DNA of 64,000 nucleotides from Tretioscincus oriximinensis (lineage: Eukaryota > Chordata > Lepidosauria > Squamata > Gymnophthalmidae), in contig JAJVDF010000347.1 of the NCBI GenBank assembly GCA_022410635.1, forward strand, positions 664,776-728,775. The letters run 5' to 3'. Position numbers and translations under genes: made by a program. Below, piece by piece: positions 11,609 through 22,224 of the stretch; positions within the stretch are counted from its first letter, which is position 1; each line of letters starts with the position of its first letter. The notes under the pieces were generated by a model. The model did no database searches. It had not been told where the DNA came from and was given only the letters and a program-made list of their open reading frames with translations.

Positions 11609-11720
11609 AAAAGGATTTTTTCTGCTTAACACAGCTCCTGAGGACATGGTCTAAGGGGGGAGGAGCTTGCTGGTGACTCACAGGAAGGAACTAGCAAACA
11701 AGCACAGCTAAATCCTCTTT
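11609..11720. repeat. Direct repeat pair, copy 2
   Basis: Same body as 11422-11539 with about 15% differences, ending AATCCTCTTT. It is separated from copy 1 by about 70 bases ending in a T-rich run. Either two insertions or a dimeric element. Confidence 0.6.
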
Positions 11721-12589
11721 CCATCAATTCTTTCCCTGATTTTTGAGATACTTTGAAGCTCCTGAAGTCCTGGTTGCTCATAAACCAAAGTTAGTCTGTT
11801 GTAGCATAGAATCATGAGGCAGTTACAACCCTTCTTGCAAACCTTTATTTCTTCAGAGCGTGGGGGAGGAAAAACTCATGCTTTCACCCATTTTTCATTA
11901 TGGAGAAATGTAATTTTATTTTTATGGCATTGGAAGCTTTGTGGCTTTTTTAATGCTGGAAAGCCTTCTCACTTCCTCATTGCAGGGTAGAATAGGGTTA
12001 GAACTACATGGATAACCAACCATTCTTTAAACAGCATCAGCAGGAGGGAACTATTTGCAAGCAAAGAGAGAAGAAAATAAGTTAATAAACCAATTGATTT
12101 AAAAGGTAAATGATAGTGAAAACAGCAACACTCACAGGTACAATCTTTTCTATTATTTTAAGGAAGCACTTTTTAATATCAAAATAATGAGTCTGTAAAG
12201 GAGGTGTTTCACTGAAGCCTTGATAACAAAATCAATAATAAATCTCCACTTAAATCTATAATGCTTGTAAACAATTTACATTAAAGAATTTATAGATTTG
12301 ATTAGTTGTACAATCAAACACACTGGAAGAACTGAAATATTTGATACGATGATGATAACTGAACAAGGCCACATCCCCATGCACAATTTCTACCGATTTG
12401 GTAGCAACATCACCTTCAATCCACCCCATGAGGTCATGCATGTACAGTGATCCCCTTGTTAAAAAGATCCATTTTTGTGGAATTTCTAGCCATGCAATTT
12501 GTGCAATTCAACAGCAGGCAATTTGTAAAATCCAAAAGAAAGCTTTGTGGGTACATTCAGCAATATGAACTTGCAAATCTCACGAGACT
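11721..12589. other. Intronic sequence, nothing recognised
   Basis: No gene or named repeat seen. Confidence 0.45.
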
Positions 12590-12850
12590 TTGGGCTGACA
12601 CATAAAAGTTCATTGGCTCCTGGGTCGCAGAGAATGCTTGGGAATGGTAGGAAAGTTTGCAGAAAATGCTGAGGGTTGCAGTAAGGCAAGCACAGCAATG
12701 CCTTATGGGGCTCGTCATGTGATGGGATTGCTAAGCAATATATTGGAACAGTGTGGAAGCTTTAAGGTAGGTGGGGACAGATGGCAAACACATTTCAAAA
12801 GAAATAGTGAGGCAAACCATGTTGTGGGGAAGCTCCCTTAGTATTCATGG
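12590..12850. repeat. Dispersed repeat family B, partial copy
   Basis: The block TTCATTGGCTC..GG..GCAGAGAATGCT, then a CAAGCACAGCAATG-type stretch and GGGGCTCGTGATGT-type stretch, is shared with 47985-48165; its right part (AAAAGAAATAG.GAGGCAAA..ATG..GTGGGGAAG) is shared with 20370-20410. Likely a non-autonomous DNA element, class unknown. Confidence 0.55.
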
Positions 12851-13000
12851 TCATTAATGAATGTGAAAGAAAATTCTTCAAACTGTGGGAGGACAAACAA
12901 GAAATCTTTTGTCTGGCAACAGCTGTTCAGAAGCACAACATTGTAAATTACTCATACAGCACTCATAATTTTGTCTGTTCAAAAGCTAAGTTTGTCTAAG

Positions 13001-13205
13001 ACAGTGACTCCCACCTTTTTTTTGGCCATGCCCCACTTAAGCGTCCCTAGATGGCATATAATTATTATTATTCAAAAAGTGAAGTTCTATTCATGTGAAG
13101 GAGCCTAGGCCATTAATTTAAATTCTCTGTTCTCAAATTGCCCCCCTTAAAAATCAAATTGCTCCCCTAGGGAGCATGTGCCTCATATTGGGAACCTTGA
13201 CACTA
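13001..13205. mobile_element. hAT-like MITE, degraded
   Basis: Opens CAGTGACTCCCACC followed by a T-run and GGCCATGCCCCACTTAAGC, a typical start of vertebrate hAT elements (CAGNGNTTCCCAACC type), and closes with TATTGGGAACCTTG, its imperfect complement. No 8-bp target duplication could be confirmed. Confidence 0.55.
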
Positions 13206-13259
13206 GTAACATGGTTGTCTACAGCTTTTATGGACAAATTAAGAATTGAAGGTCTATAT

Positions 13260-13709
13260 CAGTGGTTCTCAACCTTTCTATTGTCGTGACCTTGCAATAC
13301 AGTTCCTCATGTTGCGGTGACCCCAATTTTGGTGGCTACTTCAAAACTGTAATTTTGCTACATTTATGATTCGGAATGTAAATGCCTGATCAGCACTGTC
13401 TTGCCCCGCATCAGCGCCGATTCCACAGCACGGATGCTCCTGCTCATCAGCCTGCGGAGCACAAGGATCAGCCTGCCACCCAGAGCCACCGAAACCATCA
13501 GCGCCGGTACCGAGGCCGCGGCCGCCATGTTGAGTGTGGGCATGCGGGCCACGATCACATGTGACAGATNGCCGCGGCCAGCGCTGACAGCCAGGAGCGT
13601 CCTCCCCGGCTCAGCGGCTAAAGCCATCGAAAAAATGGCTTTAGGTGACCCCTGTGTTTTGGTCGTTCGACCCGCGCCGGGGTCGCGACCCACAGGTTGA
13701 GAACTGCTG
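13260..13709. mobile_element. SPIN-like hAT non-autonomous element with perfect 8-bp target duplication
   Basis: Ends CAGTGGTTCTCAACCTTTCT and GGTTGAGAACTGCTG. The left 125 bases and the right 85 bases match the SPIN-type hAT family, known from many tetrapods and thought to have spread horizontally. It is flanked by GTCTATAT at 13252-13259 and again at 13710-13717, an exact 8-bp hAT duplication. Between the two SPIN-like halves lies a GC-rich module (about 13388-13625) unlike the rest of the window. No transposase is encoded. Confidence 0.92.
13388..13625 (-). other. GC-rich insert inside the SPIN-like element
   Basis: CpG-rich, with NotI- and KpnI-like motifs, in contrast to the AT-rich surroundings. 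The minus strand stays open through the insert and most of the element (13693-13364), with an alanine-rich methionine start, NMAAAASVPALM, followed by a hydrophobic and then arginine-rich stretch. No family recognised. It may be captured host sequence or just the standard middle of this element's subfamily. Confidence 0.6.
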
Positions 13710-14327
13710 GTCTATATTATTATTTGATAATAAACAGATACTATATATTATATGATCTCTTAATTGCCTCATGTGAACATGGTTACTAAAGTCTAGACTA
13801 TGTAGCTAGTTAAGCTATTTTAGCTGAAATAATTTATACTACAATTCCAACAAGGGGGCTTATAGCACTTGGAGACAAGCAGGACAAAGGTAGGTGGCAT
13901 GAAATTTTGTAGACACATTTACAGATGCTGGTTAGCCTCCAAGTGCTACAATTCCCCTTGCTGGACTTGCCAGACTAAGACTAACTGATAGTTCAATAAA
14001 ATAAAACAAAATAAAATAGGCCTTAGCATCATTAGTCAGATGAATTCTTTCTTAGTATACTACGTGGATAATAATATATCAATAAAAGATTATCCAAATG
14101 ATGGACCATATGCTAAGTCAACTTAGAAAGACAGACATTTTGTGCATTCAGATTCCTTCACTTTTTCGTTTTTGTCTAGGGATACATATATGAACTTAAA
14201 TTAGGCAATTCAACTTAGCTTAATTCTATGTGGAACATTTTATTTTAAACACAATTTTATTTTAGAACCACTTTATAGGTGTACAGAGGATGCTGAGCTA
14301 AAATCCCAGAACAGTCATTTATTAAAG

Positions 14328-14890
14328 CAGGAGGTGGGGAAACATTTTTTTGCTAGGGCCACTTGGATATTTGCAACATCACTTATGGGCCACATCACCT
14401 CCATGCCACACTCCTACTATGCCCCAACGACTCTTTCTACCCATGCCTGCTTTCCCATCCAAGCCTAAAACATCACAGATGTAATGACATGGATACTAGG
14501 ATGGATGTCTGGATGTTGCCTCTGGGATGGAGCAACAGGCAGGACTCCTGAAATACCATTTGCAGGGAGTCATGAACAGGTGCATATTTTGCTTTCCTCT
14601 GTTCGGACTGCCCAGGTGCATCTGGTGGGCCTCTGTGTGACACAGAATGCTGGACTTGATGGGCTGTGGCCTGATCCAGTATGGCTCTTCTTATGTTCTT
14701 ATGTTTTTGACAGCCAGGTGCTGTAGTGATTGGCCATCACAGCTGCAGGCCTTGCCCTCAAAAGCAGAAGCCAGCTTCACTTCCTCCAAGCCACAGAAAC
14801 CTAAAGATTGCCCAGGGAACATGCTGGGAGCCAGACCAAATGGTTCCACAGGACGGATCTGGCTCCCAGGCCTTGGGTTACACACCCGTA
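14328..14890. mobile_element. hAT element split by a LINE insertion
   Basis: The left part (14328-14490) starts CAGGAGGTGGGGAAACA and runs through GGGCCACTTGGATATTTGC, a familiar hAT end in amniotes. The right part (14704-14890) ends AGGCCTTGGGTTACACACCC, the complementary end. Between them sits a CR1/L3-like 3' fragment at 14491-14703. No target duplication confirmed. Confidence 0.6.
14491..14703 (+). mobile_element. CR1/L3-like LINE 3' end (family A), nested in hAT
   Basis: Same 3' UTR as 11056-11384 (about 95% alike by eye), 5'-truncated at GGATACTAGGATGG and ending in TTCTTATG repeats. Confidence 0.85.
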
Positions 14891-15464
14891 CCTTACAGTA
14901 TTGTCTTATTTAGTTCTACTGCTATCTAGCTGCAAAATTTAGAAAAATCTTCTTGGGAATAACTTCAGAATCAATAATGGCAGCTTTATTTTTATAACAT
15001 GCATAGAAAATTACTATTATTCTCTAGAGATCTGATAGGTTTAGATAAACCAATTTAATATTAATATTAAAGTTTTACAAGCAAGCATTTCTGAAGCTTC
15101 TCAAATACGAGATAGAATGTAAAGGAAATAAAATTTTAATTCTGCTTTGAAGTAAAACACAAAATCAGAAATATCACCTATTAGAGTTCAAACGCCCTAG
15201 TCACATCTAAGTTTTAATCTAACTCCAATTTACTTTCATGGTGACAGAGCATTACACAGCAAAGAGGCAAGAACTTTTTCTTTGAAAATTGTGTAACTCA
15301 GAAAATCCACTTTTGGTCTAGATAATGTGGGGTAAAATCATTATACACTTTGCTGATGTTTACTTCCTTTCAAAAAGTAGATTGAAGCTGGATTAAAATT
15401 TATGTGTCACTAGGGTCAACTGTGTTTTGAGATCAATCATATTAACAGCTAGAAAATATATTCC

Positions 15465-15830
15465 ATAAGAACGTATGAGGCCAGAGCCCATCTAGTCCAG
15501 CATCCTGTACCTAGGCAGTCTGGAACAGTAGAAGGCAAAAATTTTCACCTGTTCCAGACGCCTTGCCAATGGTATTTCAAGAATACTGCCTGTTACTCCA
15601 TCTCAGAGGCAGCATCAAGGCATCCATTCTGGTAGCTCTTTTCTTTGGGGTTCATGAACTTGTCTAATCCTCACTTAAAGCTATCCAGTCTGCTAGCTAC
15701 CACCATCTCTTCTGGAAGTAAATTCCAAAGGCCGATGACCCTCGAGTTGAAAAAATACTTCCCCTTGCCTGTCCTCACTCTTCTGCCCAACATTTTCAAG
15801 GAATGTCCTCTGGTCCTAGAATCTCTCTAG
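15465..15830 (-). mobile_element. CR1/L3-like LINE 3' end, older antisense copy
   Basis: On the minus strand the last ORF2 block (phenylalanine-rich FFNSRVIGLWN-type text near 15750-15700) is followed by a 3' UTR ending CAGGATGCTGGACTAGATGG and TTCTTATGGAA. It is related to, but clearly diverged from, family A, with a different UTR middle. Confidence 0.75.
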
Positions 15831-16978
15831 AATCCCAGGTAATTCTGCACTGGCTGATGTATAAGATCACCAAGCATACTGGTGCAATCCAAGAAAAGAT
15901 AAAGTCCTCTACTAATAAGCTTTCTCCTCACAGAATGGAACATAGATCAGGATAAGAGGCCCCAAATGATGGCTTTCTCTGGTCAGCTGGTAAATTCTCT
16001 TTTTTGAGATGTAATAAAAAATGGTATATTTGATTATGAAGGCATGCACAATGCATGTCTAGTAGTCTGTCATGGGACCCTTTCTGTAAGCTTCATAATC
16101 AACATGAGGGCTAGAATTCCATCCCAATTGTTCTGGTCCAAGAACCATTTGTCCCACAGAGGTCCAGTTTACTTAGTTTTCTAAAGGTAAGTGCAAAAAG
16201 AACCCTAAAAATCTTCTCTCTGTTTAGCTAGTATTCTTAACAAGAAGACATGGTTAACCAACAACAACAATTGCTTCATCTGCATTGCGGCCATAAAATT
16301 CTAAAAGCAGTTTAGCATTCAAAGGAAGATAGCATTTCCATCAGCTTACAAGAGGTGCAACTTGCTGGGGAAAAAGGGTTTTGCTGACATGAAAATACAA
16401 TTTCTTCCCACTATGCTCAAATCAACATTAAAAAGCTTTGTGAGGGATATGATATTGATATGCATATGTGAAAAAGTAACCATGTTGCAATTTTAGTGCA
16501 CAGTTAGCTACAAATCAATTTCAATATTAGTCTATGTAAAGCATTACCCTAAAATGAAGACATATGCAGGTGCTTTTTAATTTTGAAAGTAGAAATCTTG
16601 ATATGCATCCTTTACAATATTTATTTGTGGAATAAATGCATAGTATTTCTCTAGTGAACATACGATCACAAAAGTACACAACACTTTGGATGAAAAGCTT
16701 GTTGGCAGATTAGGTACTAAGTTTTGCATTCCATTAAAGCCACTGAAGCCGTTGTACTTTTTTGTTATTGTTAAAATTGACAAAATAAATGACAAAGCCT
16801 AACATAGTTCAGCAATCTATTTGTGATTTCTAAGTAAACAATATTCCTAGAACAAAGTTACCTTATCCTTAGATAGAAGCTGGTGATGGAAGAGTTTATC
16901 AGAATGTGAAAAAAGAAAAAAGCCTCTATTACACTAAAAACATCCATCAAAACCAGTATATGTTTACACATGGTACAC
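15831..16978. other. Intronic sequence, nothing recognised
   Basis: AT-rich; no gene or repeat partner noticed. Confidence 0.45.
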
Positions 16979-16993
16979 TATTATCATTACAGT

Positions 16994-17213
16994 CAATTTC
17001 AGAGAAATAGCCGTGTTAGTCTAGCAGAAATCCAGCAAAGGAGCTAGCAGCACTTTGAGACTAACTTGAGAAAAGTGGTTGGCATAAGCTTTCATAGACA
17101 CGTCTACTTCTTCAGATGCTTCTTCAGAGCATTTGAAGAAGTAGACGTGTCTACGAAAGCTTATGCCAACCACTTTTCTCAAGTTAGTCTCAAAGTGCTG
17201 CTAGCTCCTTTGC
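16994..17213. mobile_element. Palindromic Penelope-like repeat, short form
   Basis: A 5' leader starting TTTCAGAGAAATAGCCGTGT is followed by a palindrome, 17035-17213, with arms of about 86 bases and a spacer of about 7. The flanks are TATTATCATTAC[A/G]GT at 16979-16993 and 17214-17228: a 15-bp target duplication with one mismatch. A second copy lies at 57491-57963. The TAGCCGTGTTAGTCT start and GTTAGTCTCAAAG..GC..CTCC end resemble a repeat I know from turtles and other reptiles. Each arm holds a hammerhead-like core (17081-17115 minus; 17133-17167 plus, with UUGAAGA instead of CUGAAGA). Assignment to Penelope-like elements is inference from those motifs and the long target duplications. Confidence 0.75.
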
Positions 17214-17228
17214 TATTATCATTACGGT

Positions 17229-18352
17229 AAACCAAACAGATGGGTATAAGATACTAATTTAAATATTTACAGCTATTTTTATTTGACCGATTCACCACAT
17301 ATTCAGTCCATGGAGGCTTAAATTCTATAGGATATCAAACTTCTTCTCTTTGTTGAAGAGTCTAGTCGAGACATGGTCAGAAGTACTCAATTATAGCCCT
17401 CCAGATGCTCCTGAACTACAATTCCCAAAATTCCACTTGCATCACTCAATGCTAGCCCCAGCAGAAGTGGAATAGTAGTAAACCAGGAACATCTCACAAA
17501 TGAAATCTGAGCTGCCTTCATGTGTTCAGTTAAATAAGAATCTATAACTCTTGTGTGTTTTCATCCACAATGACCTTTGTACTGTGGGAAAAGAGCCTAC
17601 TGAAATGTAAGAAGCTGAAGGCTGTTACATTTATTTTCAGAGAAAACTCAAAACAGGCGACTACTAAAGACATTTTGCACTATTTCAACAAGCATTGTTC
17701 TGGAACTATTGTCACTAGTTAATTGATACAGTAACTAATCGCCTTGTGTTTTCCTCTTTAGAATCACTCTTATATTGTTTGGAATTTCAGTGCTGCCATA
17801 AAATGTTTCAACATGGTTTTAAGAGTATGTCAGACAAAACCTTAAAAATATATCATAACCTATTATTCACATTACCTTGGAAACCTTTTCGTTGTTCCCT
17901 CTTCAAAATAAAGCAAGTGTTCAATTTAAAGAAACCTTTAAACCTTTTAAACCAAATATTTTAGCACATTCGAATGCACAAGCTTCTGTGATTTGTTGGT
18001 GCTTTTTTAAAACAATAAAATGTATTTTGAAGGACTGATGTTTTGGCAAGATATATTTCAAATAATATAAACAATGCACCTGACTGCTTTACCCTTTCAA
18101 ACTCAAGATGGTTTGTGGCAGTTATATCTTAAGATAAAAAGTGGTTGACATGAAGTGATGTTGAAAATGGTTTGAAAGTATTCCAAGTATTACCACAGAA
18201 GATAGTCACTGTTTAAGTACCCTGAGTCATGCTGGGATGGACAAGCCATTTGCACATCTGATAGACTGTCCTGACCACCAGCAGCTCCCAGCTTCAAAAG
18301 GCTGGGTCAACTCATAATAAAACCTTCAGAAGAACCCTGGGGCTCTCTCTAT
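17229..18352. other. Intronic sequence, nothing recognised
   Basis: No gene or repeat partner noticed. Confidence 0.45.
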
Positions 18353-18599
18353 ACAGGTTTATGGACACTAAGGGTATAAATGGATACTAAGATAGTTGTC
18401 TGGATGTAGCCTCCGGGATGGAGCAACAGGCAGGACTTTTGAAATACCATTTGCAGNGAGTCACGAACAGGAGCAGCATATTTTGCTTTCCTCTGTTCGG
18501 ACTGCCCAGGTGCATCTGGTGAGCCTCTGTGTGACACAGAATGCTGGACTTGATGGGCTGTGGCCTGATCCAGTATGGCTCTTCTTATGTTCTTATGTT
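18353..18599 (+). mobile_element. CR1/L3-like LINE 3' end (family A)
   Basis: Starts ACAGGTTTATGGACACTAAG and ends with TTCTTATG repeats. Nearly identical to 29046-29290 and 61450-61695, including the AGCAGCATATTTTGC variant, so these three form a young subfamily. Confidence 0.87.
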
Positions 18600-20074
18600 C
18601 TCTCCTACACAGGATAATAGTCCACATGGAAAAGGCCGGTAACAAAATATTTATGATTTAGCTTCAATAAAAATGAATCTAGTCAAGAGCCCCTACTTCT
18701 ACCTCAGATTGATTCACAAGCTTCTGCCATTCCAGGATAGAGATAACTTGGCTCTAATCTGGTAACCTCCATATTATACTACTATACTCTGTGATTCTTC
18801 TCTTGAAAATAGTTCAGAAGATGGAACTAGTTATCATACTCACTTTGTAAGGTTACAGTCCAAGCAATGCCATTTGCATATATGAGGCTATTGATACTTC
18901 TCCCAACAATCTTAATTCCTGCTTTTGATAATCCATTTCCAGCCCAATACACTGCCTTTACTCACTGCTTTCCTAATCTTGAACCAATCAGTAATTCCAT
19001 ATTTGGTTCTACTCTTGCTTTTTGACCCACAGGCAGATTTCTTCAGGAAGCAGAATAACTGGCCTAGTAGTCTAATCCCTTTAACAAGTTGGCATACCTT
19101 GTTGTGAACAACACAATCAAAGGTTTTCGCATACTCAGTGAATCAAAAGTAAATGTTTTTCTGGAACTCCATTGCTTTCTTCATAATTTAGTGAATGGTG
19201 GTAATTTGATTTTTAGTTGCCAATTTTTTCTCTAGAAGGCTATCTTGAAAGACCAAAATTCATCTCGTCCAGCATTCTTACACAGTTGTCCTCTAATTGC
19301 ACTAGGGCAGCTTTCCTCCCAATTCAATATTATGTGTATAATTCCATCCCTGTGTAATTACATTTTCTCAAACTGAACACTCAAACTCAGCTCCTGTCAG
19401 CTTTCCCCTGGGTATCAGTTTAAAAACTGCTAGCATGTGAAATTAGTGCAGTTATTAAATAGTTGGAGCATTCTTTGGTATGTTATTTGAGACTGGAACA
19501 TAAATCAACCTTTTAAAAAAATTCTATTGTTCACTTTTCCAGAATGGTTGGATGNACATTAAAACATCATTTAAAATATTTCAGTTGGAAATCCATCACT
19601 TCTTTAGCCACATTTGCAATGCTTCCCAAGTCCATTTGATTTCTCGCTCCTGAATATATGGCATTAAATCAGTGATCAAACCTATATTTATCAGTGATGT
19701 TAAGTTNTATCTTTATATTCTGGGTATTCCACCCTTTCTTTATATCGCATACTTTTGTTAGGTTTCTAAAATAAATATCTACTATCATGCCCTTTTTTTG
19801 TATGAATTGTTCCATTGATATCTCCAATTCCCTAGATAAGATCTCTTGTCTTTCTCATTCAATTATTTTATTCTATTTCTTTGCATGGCTTATTTAAATA
19901 GGTCTTGTTATCTCTGACCTTACTGAAGAAATTTTCTGTGAAAGGTCAATCCTTGAAAATTCAGACCGCTAATGCTGCTGGAAAATTTATTGAGGTTGCA
20001 TAATCTCTATCCAGTTCCCTACACCCTGGAAATTCCAAACTGGTTGAACCTTTGTCAATTTCACTAAGGCCCGA
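18600..20074. other. Intronic sequence, nothing recognised
   Basis: No gene or clear repeat noticed apart from scattered N bases. Confidence 0.45.
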
Positions 20075-20420
20075 TCCCCACATTCTACTTCCTGTGCTTT
20101 GAAGGCGAGTTTACTTTTCGTATGACCCATGGATCCACATGTGTCCAAGTCTTTAGAGCTCAGTAAACTGCCTCCTCACATCATGCGATTTTCACAGCTT
20201 TTGAGATGCTATCCAGAATAAGGCTCTGTGGAGACAGGGCCTCCATTTTAAAGTCCCAGAGAAGAATCTCTCCGGAGCTTCTCTAGTAGCAAATTGTAAA
20301 GATTTAATTGGCTCTTGGAGCGCAGGTCCTGACTGAGGTAGGTGAGGCATGATCATAAACGTATCTTAAAAGAAATAGAGAGGCAAAAACATGAGGTGGG
20401 GAAGGGCCCTCAGTCATGAT
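20075..20420. repeat. Dispersed repeat family B, long copy
   Basis: Begins GGCCCGATCCCCACATTCTA and aligns in pieces to 47785-48170 (CTTCCTG.GCTTTG.AGG.GA.TTTAC) and, at its right end, to 12760-12840. Lies just downstream of the MYRIP exon at 20539. Class unknown; probably a non-autonomous DNA element. Confidence 0.5.
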
Positions 20421-20538
20421 TTGATGTTACTACACCATCAGTAGTATCTTCCTTCTTTACCATCTTTAATGGCTTCCAGGGAAGCAAAACGCTAGAGTAG
20501 AGAAATGGTTCCATGTTTTTCCATTACAAAGCACTCAC

Positions 20539-20760
20539 CTAGCTTGCTGGCACACAATGCAGAGCCAGATTTTCTCTTCCCTCTGATAGGAGCTGCAGCT
20601 CTTGCAGATGTTGTACTTGCAATCTTGGCATGTTCGCTTGGTATTGATGAGAAAAGTAAAAGGGGAGCAGCACCGCATGCAGCAGCGCTCATTGAACCTC
20701 TGCTGCTTGGAAAGGATGCTGCACTTACTGCCCTCTTCATCGAGCTTTTGCTTCATTTCA
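20539..20760 (-). CDS. MYRIP: MYRIP second coding exon (Rab-binding domain zinc finger)
   Basis: This 222-base exon on the minus strand follows a poly-pyrimidine tract and CAG acceptor (20763-20761) and ends at AG|GTGAGT (donor 20538-20533). It continues the protein from residue 37 to about 110. Four CxxC pairs can be read: C64/C67, C81/C84, C89/C92 and C104/C107, the expected ligands for two zinc ions in the FYVE-like finger of the Slp-homology domain. The preceding KQKLDEEGSKCSILSK stretch is the helix that contacts Rab27A in this family. The exon is intact with no stop or frameshift, and the last codon is split (AG + next exon), so splicing is needed to avoid an apparent TAG. The next exon was not found in 1-20538. 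An open antisense frame over the exon is a shadow. MLPH and rabphilin-type proteins share the fold, but the finger sequence best matches MYRIP. Confidence 0.95.
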
Positions 20761-22224
20761 CTGGACAAAAAAAAAGAGAAAAGAGATTCAAAATAAAGTT
20801 GTGCTAGGAGGGCAACTCAATACCTTATGGCACCACTTCCCAAATAACTTGGATGCCATGTGGTGATGCAGGCATAATTAACATGAGAAATCCATCTAAT
20901 TCTCTGATTTCCACAAACACACAATCCTTTTTCCTTTTTTTTTTGCTCTTTTTCCTTTTTTTCCACACAGACTTTAATGTACTTCTGAAAATTCAAACTC
21001 AATCTTCATTCAGGAGACAACTATTTCCTCCCCAGGCATGTGAGTTTTTCCATTCAGAGTACACTCAAACTGAAAATTTCATTATCTGTTCTAAACAGCA
21101 TGGATGTGAGGCATTATTCTTCCTCTCTCTCTCCTTTTTTGTGTAACTAAACTTTTATTTAGAATATTCCATGAGGAATGTACAATAAATAACTAATAAC
21201 AAAAATGCAGAAGAAAATAAGTCTGATGTATTTTCTTCACTCACACTTGTTCCAGATTATATCCCAGAATATCACTAGCCTGTGTCCACATGATGCGGCA
21301 GAGACTGTCTGCAGTCTACTGTAGTCTGCAATAGCTTCTATTCTAAATTAGCTTAACACATAAAACGGCCAGAACCTCTGACATTCTTCTTTTTATACTG
21401 ATAAATCAAAACTAAAATGATAAAAAAATCAATTATTTCAGAAACCATTGATAAAATATAATTCAAAGTAGTGATGTTAATCAGGTCAATCCTTCCAGTA
21501 AAGGGCTCTCAATTAAGTTTACTTCATCAGATGCATCAATTGCATCTCACAAGACCTGCCATAGCCTACACTGACATGTGGATGGCTAAATTGTCCCAAG
21601 ATTTAAGCCATAATAAGGTTCAGTGGGGACAGGGCCTTAATGTATAAAAGTTCATGCTACCAATCTTGTTTTCTCAACTCTTAAGGTACTACTAGATCAA
21701 ACTGATAAAATCCTTGAAATTGTCATTGTCTCAATTGGTAAAAAAGTCAGCCAATAGCTGTCATGTCTCTGTAAAGGTATGTTTAGCAAAAAAAACTGTT
21801 CATTATCTGATTCTGAAAAGCAATTACTTTGAACTACATATTCTACCAGCTTATTATGCAAATGTTGTAAATTAAGGAAAACATTTGTTTCTAGCTTCCA
21901 CCAATTACCTGTTTTGCTGCTATGAGTGTATAATTTAGTAACTGCTTCCTTTTCTATTCTTCTTGTTGGCAACAAAATTACCTTGGACTTGCTAAATTGT
22001 ATTCACTTCAAATCTCCAAAACTTGTTTAGTTAGTTTAAGTCTAAGCACAATCGCAACAGGTGTTCATAAATTCCAACCCTATGGCAACCATCAAAACAT
22101 TTTGGACACAGTAACACATAAATTCTGGCTAGCAATAAGGGTATATTGCTTATACTTGCAGAAAGCTTTTAGATGCAACTCCATGATAATCAGTGCTTTG
22201 TTAAACTACCATTGCGCTCTCAAG

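Noticed and set aside
20505..20807. 100-codon plus frame
   Set aside because: Antisense shadow of the MYRIP exon; no start or splice support.
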